From Clostridia bacterium (GTDB taxonomy: Bacteria; Bacillota; Clostridia; Christensenellales; Aristaeellaceae), in NCBI GenBank assembly GCA_017937505.1, contig JAGBDL010000021.1:1-32935 (forward strand): DNA of 32,935 bases, given 5' to 3'. The notes beneath the pieces were generated by a model. It saw only the letters and a list, made by a program, of their open reading frames with translations. It had not been told where the DNA came from and did not search any database. A program made the position numbers and the translations under genes. Positions 1 to 6,280 of this stretch are shown in pieces; within the stretch, counting starts at the first letter, position 1, and every line of letters begins with the position of its first letter.

Positions 1-1028
1 AGCCCACGGGCTGGCTAGCGGTCAGGGGCGCGCGTGCGCATAACCTCAAGAATCTCGACGTGAACATCCCGCTGGGCGTGATGGCCGTCGTCACCGGCGT
101 GTCCGGCAGCGGCAAGTCGTCTCTGGTCAACGAGATCGTCTACAAGACCCTCCAGCGCGACCTCAACCGCGCGCGCACGCGCCCCGGCGCATGCGACGGC
201 ATCACGGGCCTTGAGCAGCTGGACAAGGTCATCGCCATCGATCAAAGCCCCATCGGCCGCACCCCGCGCAGCAACCCGGCGACGTACACCGGCCTGTTTG
301 ACATGATCCGCAAGGTCTTCGCCGCCACGCCGGAGGCCAAGGCGCGCGGCTACAAGGAGAACCGCTTCTCCTTCAACGTGCGCGGCGGCCGCTGCGAGAG
401 CTGTTCCGGCGACGGCATCCTGCGCATCGAGATGCACTTCCTGGCGGACATCTACGTCCCCTGCGAGGTCTGCAAGGGCAAGCGCTACAACCGCGAAACG
501 CTCGAGGTCACCTACAAGGGCAAGTCCATCGCCGACGTGCTGGACATGACCGTCGAGGAGGCGCTTGACTTCTTCTCGGCGTATCCGCGCATCTCCCGCA
601 AGCTGCAGACGCTCTACGACGTGGGCCTGGGCTATATCCGCCTCGGCCAGCCCTCCACCACGCTCTCCGGCGGCGAAGCCCAGCGCGTGAAGCTGGCCAC
701 GGAGCTCTCCCGCACGAGCACGGGCAAGACCTTCTATGTGCTCGACGAGCCGACGACCGGACTGCACATGGCCGACTGCGAGCGCCTGGTGGGCGTGCTG
801 CGCCAGCTCGCCGCGGGCGGCAACTCCGTGCTCATCATCGAGCACAACCTGGACGTGATCAAGGCCTGCGACTACGTCATCGACCTGGGCCCGGAGGGCG
901 GCGACGGCGGCGGCACGCTGGTGTGCGAGGGCACGCCGGAGGAGGTCGCCGCGTGCGCGGCCAGCTACACCGGCCAGTACCTCAGGCCCGTGCTGGAAAA
1001 GAGCCGGCGGGTCGAGTACACCGACTGA
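1..1028 (+). CDS. uvrA: UvrA, excinuclease ABC ATPase subunit (C-terminal part; gene begins outside the window)
   Basis: UvrA is the damage-recognition ATPase of nucleotide excision repair and loads UvrB at lesions. The reading frame is open from base 3 and enters from upstream, so only the second ABC half is present. Visible in order are the HNLKNLDV lead-in, Walker [10 protein letters not shown] near base 99, a zinc module with CESCSGDG and [10 protein letters not shown] around bases 390-490, the ABC signature LSGGEAQRV near 666, and Walker [11 protein letters not shown] near 738. The C-terminus ([10 protein letters not shown]) ends where UvrA proteins normally end. No promoter is visible because the start lies outside. 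uvrC of the same pathway lies about 25 kb away on the other strand, so the two are not one operon. Family assignment is very secure. Confidence 0.98.
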   Translation, partial: PTGWLAVRGARAHNLKNLDVNIPLGVMAVVTGVSGSGKSSLVNEIVYKTLQRDLNRARTRPGACDGITGLEQLDKVIAIDQSPIGRTPRSNPATYTGLFDMIRKVFAATPEAKARGYKENRFSFNVRGGRCESCSGDGILRIEMHFLADIYVPCEVCKGKRYNRETLEVTYKGKSIADVLDMTVEEALDFFSAYPRISRKLQTLYDVGLGYIRLGQPSTTLSGGEAQRVKLATELSRTSTGKTFYVLDEPTTGLHMADCERLVGVLRQLAAGGNSVLIIEHNLDVIKACDYVIDLGPEGGDGGGTLVCEGTPEEVAACAASYTGQYLRPVLEKSRRVEYTD

Positions 1029-1316
1029 CCCGCTTTCAGCCGCGCGAAGCGAAGAAGGGGTCTGGGGGACCGGAGCCTGCCGCCGCCTGTGGCGGAAACA
1101 GGCAGGCGGAGCGTCGGGAATCGCAAGGAGCGCCTGGGCGCGACTATGCGAGTTCCCCGGATTTCATCCCTCAGGCAGGGGCATGGGGGCAAGGCCCCCA
1201 TCGTTCCCCATCATTCAAAAAGAACGCAGTCTCAGAGCAGGCTGCACAGCAGCCTACGATTGAGACGGGTTGCTTCCGCCAGGCATGGCTGATCCGCAAA
1301 TCCGCATCACTGCATA
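1029..1316. other. Intergenic stretch after uvrA with GC-rich hairpins
   Basis: No convincing gene is seen here. The stretch holds several inverted repeats: GC-rich ones at about 1075-1115, ATGGGGG/CCCCCAT at 1183-1201, and a two-part stem at 1229-1266. In the last, GTCTCA pairs with TGAGAC outside and AGGCTGC pairs with GCAGCCT inside, with short internal loops. None is followed by a clear T-run, so the uvrA terminator cannot be fixed. Short open frames here lack ribosome sites and resemble no family I recognise. Confidence 0.5.
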
Positions 1317-1352
1317 CAAAAGGCACGCCGCGCTTGTCTTCGCGGCGTGCCT
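1317..1352 (-). terminator. Outward-facing hairpin/terminator at left edge of the toxin-like locus
   Basis: Bases 1321-1332 and 1341-1352 form a perfect 12-bp stem (AGGCACGCCGCG on the left) with an 8-base loop. On the minus strand the stem is followed by TTTTGT, so it could stop leftward transcription leaving the locus. Its loop carries the -35 of the rightward promoter of the small peptide gene. Confidence 0.5.
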
Positions 1353-1362
1353 GTATTATGAT
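1334..1362 (+). promoter_or_regulatory. Sigma-A type promoter of the 30-residue peptide gene
   Basis: TTGTCT (1334-1339), a 17-base spacer and TATGAT (1357-1362). Transcription would start near 1369, at the beginning of a 13-base word that recurs at the start of the convergent RNA. The -35 lies in the loop of a perfect palindrome. Confidence 0.65.
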
Positions 1363-1430
1363 AGCGGTGTAGTCAAGAGGACCTGCACGGATGCGGCCTG
1401 CTTTCTGCGATACGAAAGAAGGTGGTACGC

Positions 1431-1523
1431 ATGAAGAACAACGATTTCATCACCGTCACCGGCTGGGTGTTTTCGCTGCTCTCCCTGCTTCTCGCTGTTT
1501 ACGCGCTCGGCAAGGGCATGTAA
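1431..1523 (+). CDS. 30-residue single-span membrane peptide, candidate type I toxin
   Basis: An ATG frame of 30 codons follows a good ribosome site (GAAAGAAGGTGG, about six bases before the ATG). The peptide has a polar start (MKNNDF), one hydrophobic span of about 18 residues (roughly residues 8-25) and a short GKGM tail. That build and size resemble Fst, TxpA and holin-like type I toxins, but I do not recognise the sequence itself. It has its own promoter (1334-1362) and a terminator eight bases after the stop. A strong convergent promoter lies beyond that terminator. Toxicity is inference from architecture. A small membrane regulator or a structural peptide is possible. Coding itself is well supported by signal order and spacing. 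Confidence 0.7.
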   Translation: MKNNDFITVTGWVFSLLSLLLAVYALGKGM

Positions 1524-1524
1524 A

Positions 1525-1625
1525 AGCGACGCCGCCGCGTAGAGTGCCATCTACCGGCGGCTTGAGCTTTTCTCCCGGATAACTCCGCATGAGCGGAGCC
1601 CATTCGTGCGAGGGGCCAACCTCTT
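1525..1625 (-). ncRNA. Predicted ~100-nt convergent small RNA, candidate antitoxin RNA
   Basis: A near-consensus minus-strand promoter (1632-1660) should start an RNA near 1625, and the bidirectional hairpin ends it near 1525. It would hold a short 5' stem (GAGG/CCTC), a middle hairpin CTCCGC-TCAT-GCGGAG (1583-1598) and the terminator stem, with no reading frame of note. It overlaps the 3' end of the peptide mRNA. The loop and 3' stem base of its middle hairpin contain TCATGCG, complementary to CGCATGA over the peptide start codon. The antitoxin role is inference. Confidence 0.55.
1531..1573. terminator. Bidirectional terminator shared by the peptide mRNA and the convergent RNA
   Basis: GCCGCCG and CGGCGGC, extended by GTAGA/TCTAC with one bulged C, form a 12-bp stem at 1531-1561. 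TTGAGCTTTTCT follows on the plus strand; the minus-strand tail is GTCGCTTTTA. The U-runs are modest in both directions. Confidence 0.65.
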
Positions 1626-1631
1626 GACTAC

Positions 1632-1660
1632 ATTCTACACCATTTCCCGGCCCGCGTCAA
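1632..1660 (-). promoter_or_regulatory. Strong promoter of the convergent small RNA
   Basis: Read on the minus strand: TTGACG (1660-1655), 17-base spacer, TAGAAT (1637-1632). It is closer to consensus than the peptide promoter, as expected if the RNA is in excess. Its -35 also lies across the loop of a GC-rich palindrome. Confidence 0.75.
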
Positions 1661-1675
1661 CACGCGGGCCGGTTT
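1647..1675 (+). terminator. Outward-facing hairpin/terminator at right edge of the toxin-like locus
   Basis: CCGGCCCGCG and CGCGGGCCGG form a perfect 10-bp stem with loop TCAACA, followed on the plus strand by TTTCTC. It mirrors the hairpin at 1321-1352. Confidence 0.55.
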
Positions 1676-1800
1676 CTCATGTCAATCTCTCTGCAAAGCA
1701 GCGTCCCCGGGCACAGAGCCTCAAGGTTTACAGAACACCGTCGGGAATGCAGACGGCATCATGCCGGTTTCCTTTGCGCACGTCCCTGCTGAGCTTTTTC

Positions 1801-1829
1801 TTTTCTTCAACCCCGATCTGTGCTACAAT
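1801..1829 (+). promoter_or_regulatory. Extended -10 promoter of the aldo/keto reductase operon
   Basis: TGC-TACAAT at 1821-1829 is a good extended -10. The -35 position holds only TTTTCT. It lies 38 bases before the gene start. Between 1676 and this site nothing else was recognised. Confidence 0.5.
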
Positions 1830-1866
1830 ATCCCCATCGACATGCTTTGCAACAGGAGGGATTCTT

Positions 1867-2865
1867 TTGACGTATATCCCCGCCGAAGCCCGCTACGACG
1901 CCATGCCCTACCGCCGCTGCGGCAGAAGCGGCCTGAAGCTCCCCGCGCTGTCCCTGGGCCTGTGGCACAACTTTGGCAATATCACGCCCTTTGGCACGCA
2001 GCAGGCCATCCTGCGCACCGCGTTTGACCACGGCATCACGCACTTTGACCTCGCCAACAATTACGGCCCGCCCTACGGCGAGGCCGAGCGCAATTTCGGC
2101 GTGCACTTTCTGCGTGACTGGAAGCCCCACCGCGACGAGCTGATCATCTCCACCAAGGCCGGCTACGACATGTGGAAGGGCCCGTACGGCGACCACGGCA
2201 GCCGCAAGTACCTGATCGCCAGCCTCGACCAGAGCCTCAGGCGCATGAACCTTGACTACGTCGACATCTTCTATCACCACCGTCCGGATCCGGAAACGCC
2301 GATCGAGGAGACGATGGGCGCGCTGGATCAGATCGTGCGCAGCGGCAAGGCGCTGTACGTCGGCATCTCCAATTACAGCGCCGAGCAGACGAGGATCGCC
2401 GTCAAAACCCTGCGCGAGATGGGCACGCCGATGCTCATCCATCAGCCGCGCTACAACATGCTCGACCGCTGGATCGAGAACGGCCTGACCGACGTGCTCC
2501 GGGACGAGGGCGTGGGCGCCATCGTGTTCTCCCCGCTCGCCGGCGGCCGGCTGACGGGCAAATACCAGAGCGGCATCCCGGCGGACAGCCGCGCCGGCCA
2601 CGACCCGCGCTACCTGAAGCCCGAGATGATCGACGAAAAGCTGCGCGCCTGCACGGCGGCGCTTGCGCAAATCGCCCAGGCGCGCGGCCAGACGATGGCG
2701 CAGCTCGCGCTCCAGTGGACTCTGCGCGACGGCGTGGTCACCTCCGCGCTCATCGGCGCAAGCCGGCCGGAGCAGGTGCTCGAAAACATCGCGTGTCTTG
2801 ACTTCCCCGCACTCACAGAAAGCGAGCTTACCGCCATCGACGACGCCCTTGCGCTCGCCAAATGA
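1867..2865 (+). CDS. Aldo/keto reductase, YghZ/Gpr-like (L-glyceraldehyde 3-phosphate reductase family)
   Basis: This is a cytosolic NADPH-dependent reductase of 332 residues. The start is the TTG at 1867, placed by the strong AGGAGGG at 1853-1859; upstream in-frame codons carry no ribosome site. The opening RYDAMPYRRCGRSGLKLPAL and YDMWKGPYG are hallmarks of the YghZ/Gpr branch. The AKR catalytic tetrad is visible as Asp61 and Tyr66 (DLANNYG), Lys97 (STKAGY) and His138 (FYHHRPDP). Characterised members reduce L-glyceraldehyde 3-phosphate and methylglyoxal-like aldehydes. The natural substrate here is unknown. Its stop codon overlaps the ribosome site region of the aminotransferase gene, so the two are almost surely co-transcribed and probably coupled. 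Confidence 0.93.
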   Translation: MTYIPAEARYDAMPYRRCGRSGLKLPALSLGLWHNFGNITPFGTQQAILRTAFDHGITHFDLANNYGPPYGEAERNFGVHFLRDWKPHRDELIISTKAGYDMWKGPYGDHGSRKYLIASLDQSLRRMNLDYVDIFYHHRPDPETPIEETMGALDQIVRSGKALYVGISNYSAEQTRIAVKTLREMGTPMLIHQPRYNMLDRWIENGLTDVLRDEGVGAIVFSPLAGGRLTGKYQSGIPADSRAGHDPRYLKPEMIDEKLRACTAALAQIAQARGQTMAQLALQWTLRDGVVTSALIGASRPEQVLENIACLDFPALTESELTAIDDALALAK

Positions 2866-2879
2866 AGGAGGAAAACGAC

Positions 2880-4064
2880 ATGATCTCCCAAAAATACAAG
2901 GACATGCTCTCCGGCAAGTCCGTCATCCGCGAGCTGAGCGAGTACGCCACCGCGCGCGGCCAGGAAATCGGCTATGAGAACGTGTTCGATTACAGCCTCG
3001 GCAACCCCAGCGTCGCTGTGCCCAGGGCCTACAACGACAAGCTGATCGAGCTGATCCAGACCGGCGACCCGATGCTTGTGCACGGCTACAGCCCAAGCCT
3101 GGGCATCCCCGCAGTGCGCGAGAAGATCGCCGCGTCGCTGAACCGCCGCTTTGGCATGAACTACAAGGGCGAGGACATCTTCATGACCAGCGGCGCTGCC
3201 GGCGCGCTGGCGCACGCCTTCCGCCTGGTCACCGCCCCGGGTGACGAGATTCTCACGTTCGCGCCGTTCTTCCCGGAGTACAACCCGTATGTCAACCTGA
3301 CCGGCGCGAGGCTGCGCGTCGTCCCGGCCAGCTTTGGCGACTTCCAGATCAACTTTGACGCGCTCGAGCAGATGCTGACTAAAAACGTGCACGCCGTGCT
3401 CGTCAACACGCCCAACAACCCCTCCGGCGCCGTCTACTCCGCCCGGACGCTGACCCGGCTGGCGGAGCTCCTCACGGCGAAGGAGCGGGAATTCGGCCAC
3501 GACATCTGGCTCATCTCCGACGAGCCGTACCGCGAAATCGTCTTTGACGGCAAGGATATCCCCTACGTCTCCCGGTTCTATCCGCGCACGCTCTCGTGCT
3601 ATTCCTTCTCCAAGTCGCTGTCCCTGCCGGGCGACCGCATCGGCTACGTGGCGGTGAATCCGGCCAGCGGCGTCTCCAAAATGCTGGCGACCATGTGCGG
3701 CCAGATCTCCCGCGGCATCGGCCACAACTGCCCCACCGCGCTGATGCAGCTGGCCGTCGCGGACTGCTGCGGCATGACGGCGGATCTGTCCGTCTACGAG
3801 ACGAACATGAACCTGCTCTACGACGAGCTCACGCAGCTGGGCTTTGAGATCGTGCGCCCGGGCGGCACGTTCTACATGTTCCCCAAGGCGCTGGAGCCGG
3901 ACGCCGTCGCCTTCTCCAAAAAGGCCATGCGGCACGATCTCATCCTGGTGCCGGGCGACAGCTTCGGCGCGCCGGGCTACTTCCGCATCGCATATTGTGT
4001 GGGTACGGACAAGGTGGAGCGATCGCTTGAAGCCTTCCGCCGGTTCGTCAAAACCGAATACTGA
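2880..4064 (+). CDS. Pyridoxal phosphate-dependent aminotransferase, class I/II (AspB-like)
   Basis: A 394-residue fold-type I aminotransferase, the normal length. The ATG at 2880 is chosen because AAGGAGG ends seven bases before it; an upstream in-frame ATG at 2862 lies before that ribosome site. Cofactor residues are plain: NTPNNPSG around Asn179-Pro181, Asp214 and Tyr217 in SDEPYR, Lys245 in SFSKSLSLPGDR for the Schiff base, with Arg253 next to it. The SKSLSLPGDRIGY stretch is typical of clostridial aspartate/aromatic aminotransferase relatives. Substrate cannot be read from sequence. It is the second and last gene of the operon with the aldo/keto reductase and is followed by a strong terminator. 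The pairing suggests removal or interconversion of a reactive carbonyl, which is inference. Confidence 0.93.
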   Translation: MISQKYKDMLSGKSVIRELSEYATARGQEIGYENVFDYSLGNPSVAVPRAYNDKLIELIQTGDPMLVHGYSPSLGIPAVREKIAASLNRRFGMNYKGEDIFMTSGAAGALAHAFRLVTAPGDEILTFAPFFPEYNPYVNLTGARLRVVPASFGDFQINFDALEQMLTKNVHAVLVNTPNNPSGAVYSARTLTRLAELLTAKEREFGHDIWLISDEPYREIVFDGKDIPYVSRFYPRTLSCYSFSKSLSLPGDRIGYVAVNPASGVSKMLATMCGQISRGIGHNCPTALMQLAVADCCGMTADLSVYETNMNLLYDELTQLGFEIVRPGGTFYMFPKALEPDAVAFSKKAMRHDLILVPGDSFGAPGYFRIAYCVGTDKVERSLEAFRRFVKTEY

Positions 4065-4074
4065 TTCACAGAAA

Positions 4075-4106
4075 ATGCCGTTTTTCAAAGAAAAACGGTA
4101 TTTTTT
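4075..4106 (+). terminator. Intrinsic terminator of the reductase-aminotransferase operon
   Basis: ATGCCGTTTTTC and GAAAAACGGTAT pair over 12 bp (one G-U) around an AAA loop and are followed by TTTTT. Confidence 0.93.
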
Positions 4107-4127
4107 ATCAAACTCACAAAATAATTC

Positions 4128-4156
4128 TTGTATTTAAACAGTTTTTGTTCTATAAT
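4128..4156 (+). promoter_or_regulatory. Promoter of the ArsR-like regulator gene
   Basis: TTGTAT (4128-4133), 17-base spacer, consensus TATAAT (4151-4156). Confidence 0.8.
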
Positions 4157-4230
4157 AAGTCATCCCATGACAATCTGTGCGGAGGCGCGTGCGTGACACT
4201 TCCGCTTTTCAGGAGAAGGAGGTGTGGCCC

Positions 4231-5178
4231 ATGTCCATTGCAGCCGACGAAAATCGGCATATTTCCCTCTCGCTCAGCGAGATCGAGCGTCTTTGCCCCG
4301 TGGCCAAGGCGCTGTCCTCACCCATGCGCGTCAGGATGATTGCGCTGCTGAGCATCCGCCCCATGAACGTCAACGAGCTGGCGGAGGCGCTTGGACTACC
4401 GGTCTCCACCGCCGCGCTCAACGTGCGCCAGCTGGAGGAAGCAGGCCTGATCTCCGCAGAGATTCAGCCGGGCATCCGCGGCGCCATGAAGCTGTGCTCC
4501 CGGCGCATCGATTCCGTGAGCATGCGCCTGACGCCCGAGATGCAGGACGGCATGAGCGCGCTGACCATGCAGCTGCCCATCGGAAGCTATTCCTCCGCCG
4601 ACGGCATCACCTCCGAATGCGGCATCGTCTCCGAGCACGCGTGGATCGGCGAGACGAACGCTCCGCGCGCGTTCTATCATCCGGACCGCTTTCGCGCGCA
4701 GATGCTCTGGTTCCGCTCCGGTGAGCTGGAGTACCGCTTCTCCCTGGGCGAGATCGATCCCGCGCAGGTCGCGTTCATCGAATTCTCCATGGAAATGTCT
4801 TCCAACGCACCGATGTACCGCGAGGACTTCAAGAGCGACATCCACGTCGCGGTCAACGGCGTGACGCTGGGCACCTGGGTGAGCCCGGGCGACTACGGCG
4901 GGCGGCGCGGAAGGCTCAATCCTTCCTGGTGGAGCGACACATCCAGCCAGTTCGGCCTGCTCAAGACCTGGCGCGTGGACGCCGCGCACAGCCTGCTGGA
5001 CGGCGAGGAGCTTTCCAGCGTGACGCTTGACGACCTGGCGCTGGGCGCGCGGGACTATGTCTCCCTGCGCGTGGGCGTGGGCGCAGAGAGCGAGCACGTC
5101 GGCGGGCTGAACCTGTTCGGCGACAAGTTCGGCGACTTCGCGCAGGGCGTGGTCATGCGCGTGGGCTACGCAAAATAA
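4231..5178 (+). CDS. ArsR-type winged-helix regulator with a large C-terminal beta-rich domain
   Basis: A 315-residue predicted cytosolic DNA-binding protein. The ATG at 4231 follows AAGGAGGTG at ideal distance; a GTG frame start at 4177 lies before that site and is rejected. Residues about 20-85 form an ArsR-like winged helix (PVAKALSSPMRVRMIALLS, then MNVNELAEALGLPVSTAALNVRQLEEAGLI). The remaining 200 residues are rich in Trp, Tyr and charged residues and look like a beta-sandwich ligand or partner domain. Plain ArsR sensors are about 100 residues, so this is a fused type. No metal-binding Cys pair stands out. It has its own promoter and lies between two unrelated operons, so its target is unknown. 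The TPP promoter begins seven bases after its stop. Confidence 0.8.
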   Translation: MSIAADENRHISLSLSEIERLCPVAKALSSPMRVRMIALLSIRPMNVNELAEALGLPVSTAALNVRQLEEAGLISAEIQPGIRGAMKLCSRRIDSVSMRLTPEMQDGMSALTMQLPIGSYSSADGITSECGIVSEHAWIGETNAPRAFYHPDRFRAQMLWFRSGELEYRFSLGEIDPAQVAFIEFSMEMSSNAPMYREDFKSDIHVAVNGVTLGTWVSPGDYGGRRGRLNPSWWSDTSSQFGLLKTWRVDAAHSLLDGEELSSVTLDDLALGARDYVSLRVGVGAESEHVGGLNLFGDKFGDFAQGVVMRVGYAK

Positions 5179-5184
5179 CGCTCA

Positions 5185-5214
5185 TTGACAAAGGCCGCCG
5201 CGGCGGAGTATAAT
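5185..5214 (+). promoter_or_regulatory. Promoter of the TPP-riboswitch operon
   Basis: Consensus TTGACA (5185-5190), 18-base spacer, consensus TATAAT (5209-5214). Start near 5221, just before the riboswitch. Confidence 0.92.
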
Positions 5215-5224
5215 CACAGCGTCA

Positions 5225-5318
5225 TCACCGCAGGGGAGTCCGTGTGCCGGGCTGAGAGGAAGCCACAGCTTCGACCCTTTGAACCTGATTTGGGTCATGC
5301 CAACGAAGGGACGCACAC
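5225..5318 (+). promoter_or_regulatory. TPP riboswitch (THI element)
   Basis: The conserved THI-box words occur in order: CAGGGGAGTC (5230), GGGCTGAGAGG (5249), CGACCCTTTGAACCTGAT (5272) and the GGGTCATGCC...CGAAGGGACG arm (5292-5313). It senses thiamine pyrophosphate. The terminator just downstream indicates control by premature transcription termination when TPP is high. Confidence 0.96.
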
Positions 5319-5330
5319 ATTGCCCGCATG

Positions 5331-5369
5331 CCGCGGGGGACGAACACGTCCCCCGCGGTTTTCTTTTTG
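5331..5369 (+). terminator. Riboswitch-controlled terminator
   Basis: CCGCGGGGGACG and CGTCCCCCGCGG form a perfect 12-bp stem with AACA loop (5331-5358), followed by TTTTCTTTTT. It is the expected expression platform for the TPP element 13 bases upstream. Confidence 0.93.
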
Positions 5370-5371
5370 CA

Positions 5372-5460
5372 GGTTGGGGAACGTTGGGCTGCCGCCCAAA
5401 CCCGCTTGGGGCGCTGCCCCCAAACCCCGCAAGGGACTTCGCCCCTTGACCCCATGCTCG
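5372..5460. repeat. GC-rich multi-hairpin block in the operon leader
   Basis: Short inverted repeats lie in a row: GGGCTGCCGCCC, GGGGCGCTGCCCC and CAAGGG-ACTTCG-CCCTTG. The block lies between the riboswitch terminator and the first gene and has no gene of its own. It has the look of a dispersed intergenic repeat, but copy number cannot be judged here. Confidence 0.45.
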
Positions 5461-5524
5461 CTTCGCGCGGTGAAAAGCTTCTCAGCGAGAAGAAGACGAC
5501 GTTTGATTCCGGAGGGATGCCCAT

Positions 5525-6280
5525 TTGAAAAAATCGCTGCCCGCTGTGCTCATCTGCGCGCTCCTGCTGCTCTGGGAGGCGTGCGTGCGGATGCTGCACA
5601 TCCCCCTTTACGTGCTGCCCGCGCCCACGCAGGTGATCGCCGCACTCATCGGCGACGCGCCGACGCTCGCGCATCACGCCTTCATCAGCCTGGCTGAAGC
5701 GCTGCTGGGCATGGGCATCTCGCTGGCGCTCGCGCTCGTGCTGGGCGTGCTGATGGACGCCTTTCCCACCTTCAAGCGCTGCGTCTATCCCATCCTCGTC
5801 ATCACGCAGACCGTGCCCATGATCGTCCTCGCGCCGATCTTCATCATCTACATGGGCTTCGGCCTGGCGCCCAAGATCCTCACGGTCACGATGATGTGCT
5901 TCTTCCCCATCGCCGTGAGCTTCGCCGACGGCATGGCCGAGGTGGACGCGGACTATGTGAACCTGCTGCGCACCTATGGCGCAAGCCGCCTGCAGCTCTA
6001 CACGCTCGCCAAGATGCCCGCCTCGCTGCCCTCGCTGCTCTCCGGCCTCAAGGTCGCGGCGACGTACTCCGTCAGCGGCGCGGTCGTCGGCGAGTGGATC
6101 GCCTCGCAGGCGGGCCTGGGATATTACCTGCTGCGCGTTAAAAACGCCTATATGCTGGACAAGGTCTTCGCCTGCGTGCTGGTCATCATCCTGCTCAGCC
6201 TCGCCATGAACGGGCTGATCCGCCTGATGCAGCGTGTGCTCACCCCTCAAACCCACATGACAAATGAGAAAAACGTATGA
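5525..6280 (+). CDS. thiX: ABC transporter permease for a thiamine precursor (ThiX-like)
   Basis: A 251-residue inner-membrane permease of the NitT/TauT/ThiX type with about six hydrophobic spans. The TTG at 5525 is the start: GGAGGG lies eight bases before it, and the nearby ATG at 5517 runs into a stop after three codons. The EAA-like loop ADYVNLLRTYGASRLQLYTLAKMPASLPSLLSGLK is visible from residue about 142 and docks to the ATPase. It is the first cistron of the TPP-riboswitch operon. It overlaps the binding-protein gene by four bases (ATGA), so translation is coupled. Riboswitch control makes a pyrimidine (HMP or formylaminopyrimidine) import role far likelier than taurine or nitrate. Confidence 0.9.
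   Translation: MKKSLPAVLICALLLLWEACVRMLHIPLYVLPAPTQVIAALIGDAPTLAHHAFISLAEALLGMGISLALALVLGVLMDAFPTFKRCVYPILVITQTVPMIVLAPIFIIYMGFGLAPKILTVTMMCFFPIAVSFADGMAEVDADYVNLLRTYGASRLQLYTLAKMPASLPSLLSGLKVAATYSVSGAVVGEWIASQAGLGYYLLRVKNAYMLDKVFACVLVIILLSLAMNGLIRLMQRVLTPQTHMTNEKNV

Larger units (their letters stand above)
1368..1632. repeat. 13-bp inverted repeat bracketing the small peptide gene
   Basis: TGTAGTCAAGAGG at 1368-1380 recurs, perfectly inverted, at 1620-1632. Each copy lies at the predicted transcription start of one of two convergent promoters, so both RNAs begin with nearly the same bases. A read-through plus-strand transcript could also pair its two ends. Confidence 0.8.

Noticed and set aside
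1606..1866. N-terminal extension of the aldo/keto reductase by 87 codons
   Set aside because: The extension crosses the small-RNA promoter hairpin and the gene's own promoter; the AGGAGGG before TTG 1867 and the family start fit the shorter form.
2610..4088. A 492-codon minus-strand open frame
   Set aside because: It is antisense to the aminotransferase and the reductase, whose active sites are complete.
4177..4230. Upstream GTG start for the ArsR-like regulator
   Set aside because: It lies before the strong AAGGAGGTG that fits ATG 4231.
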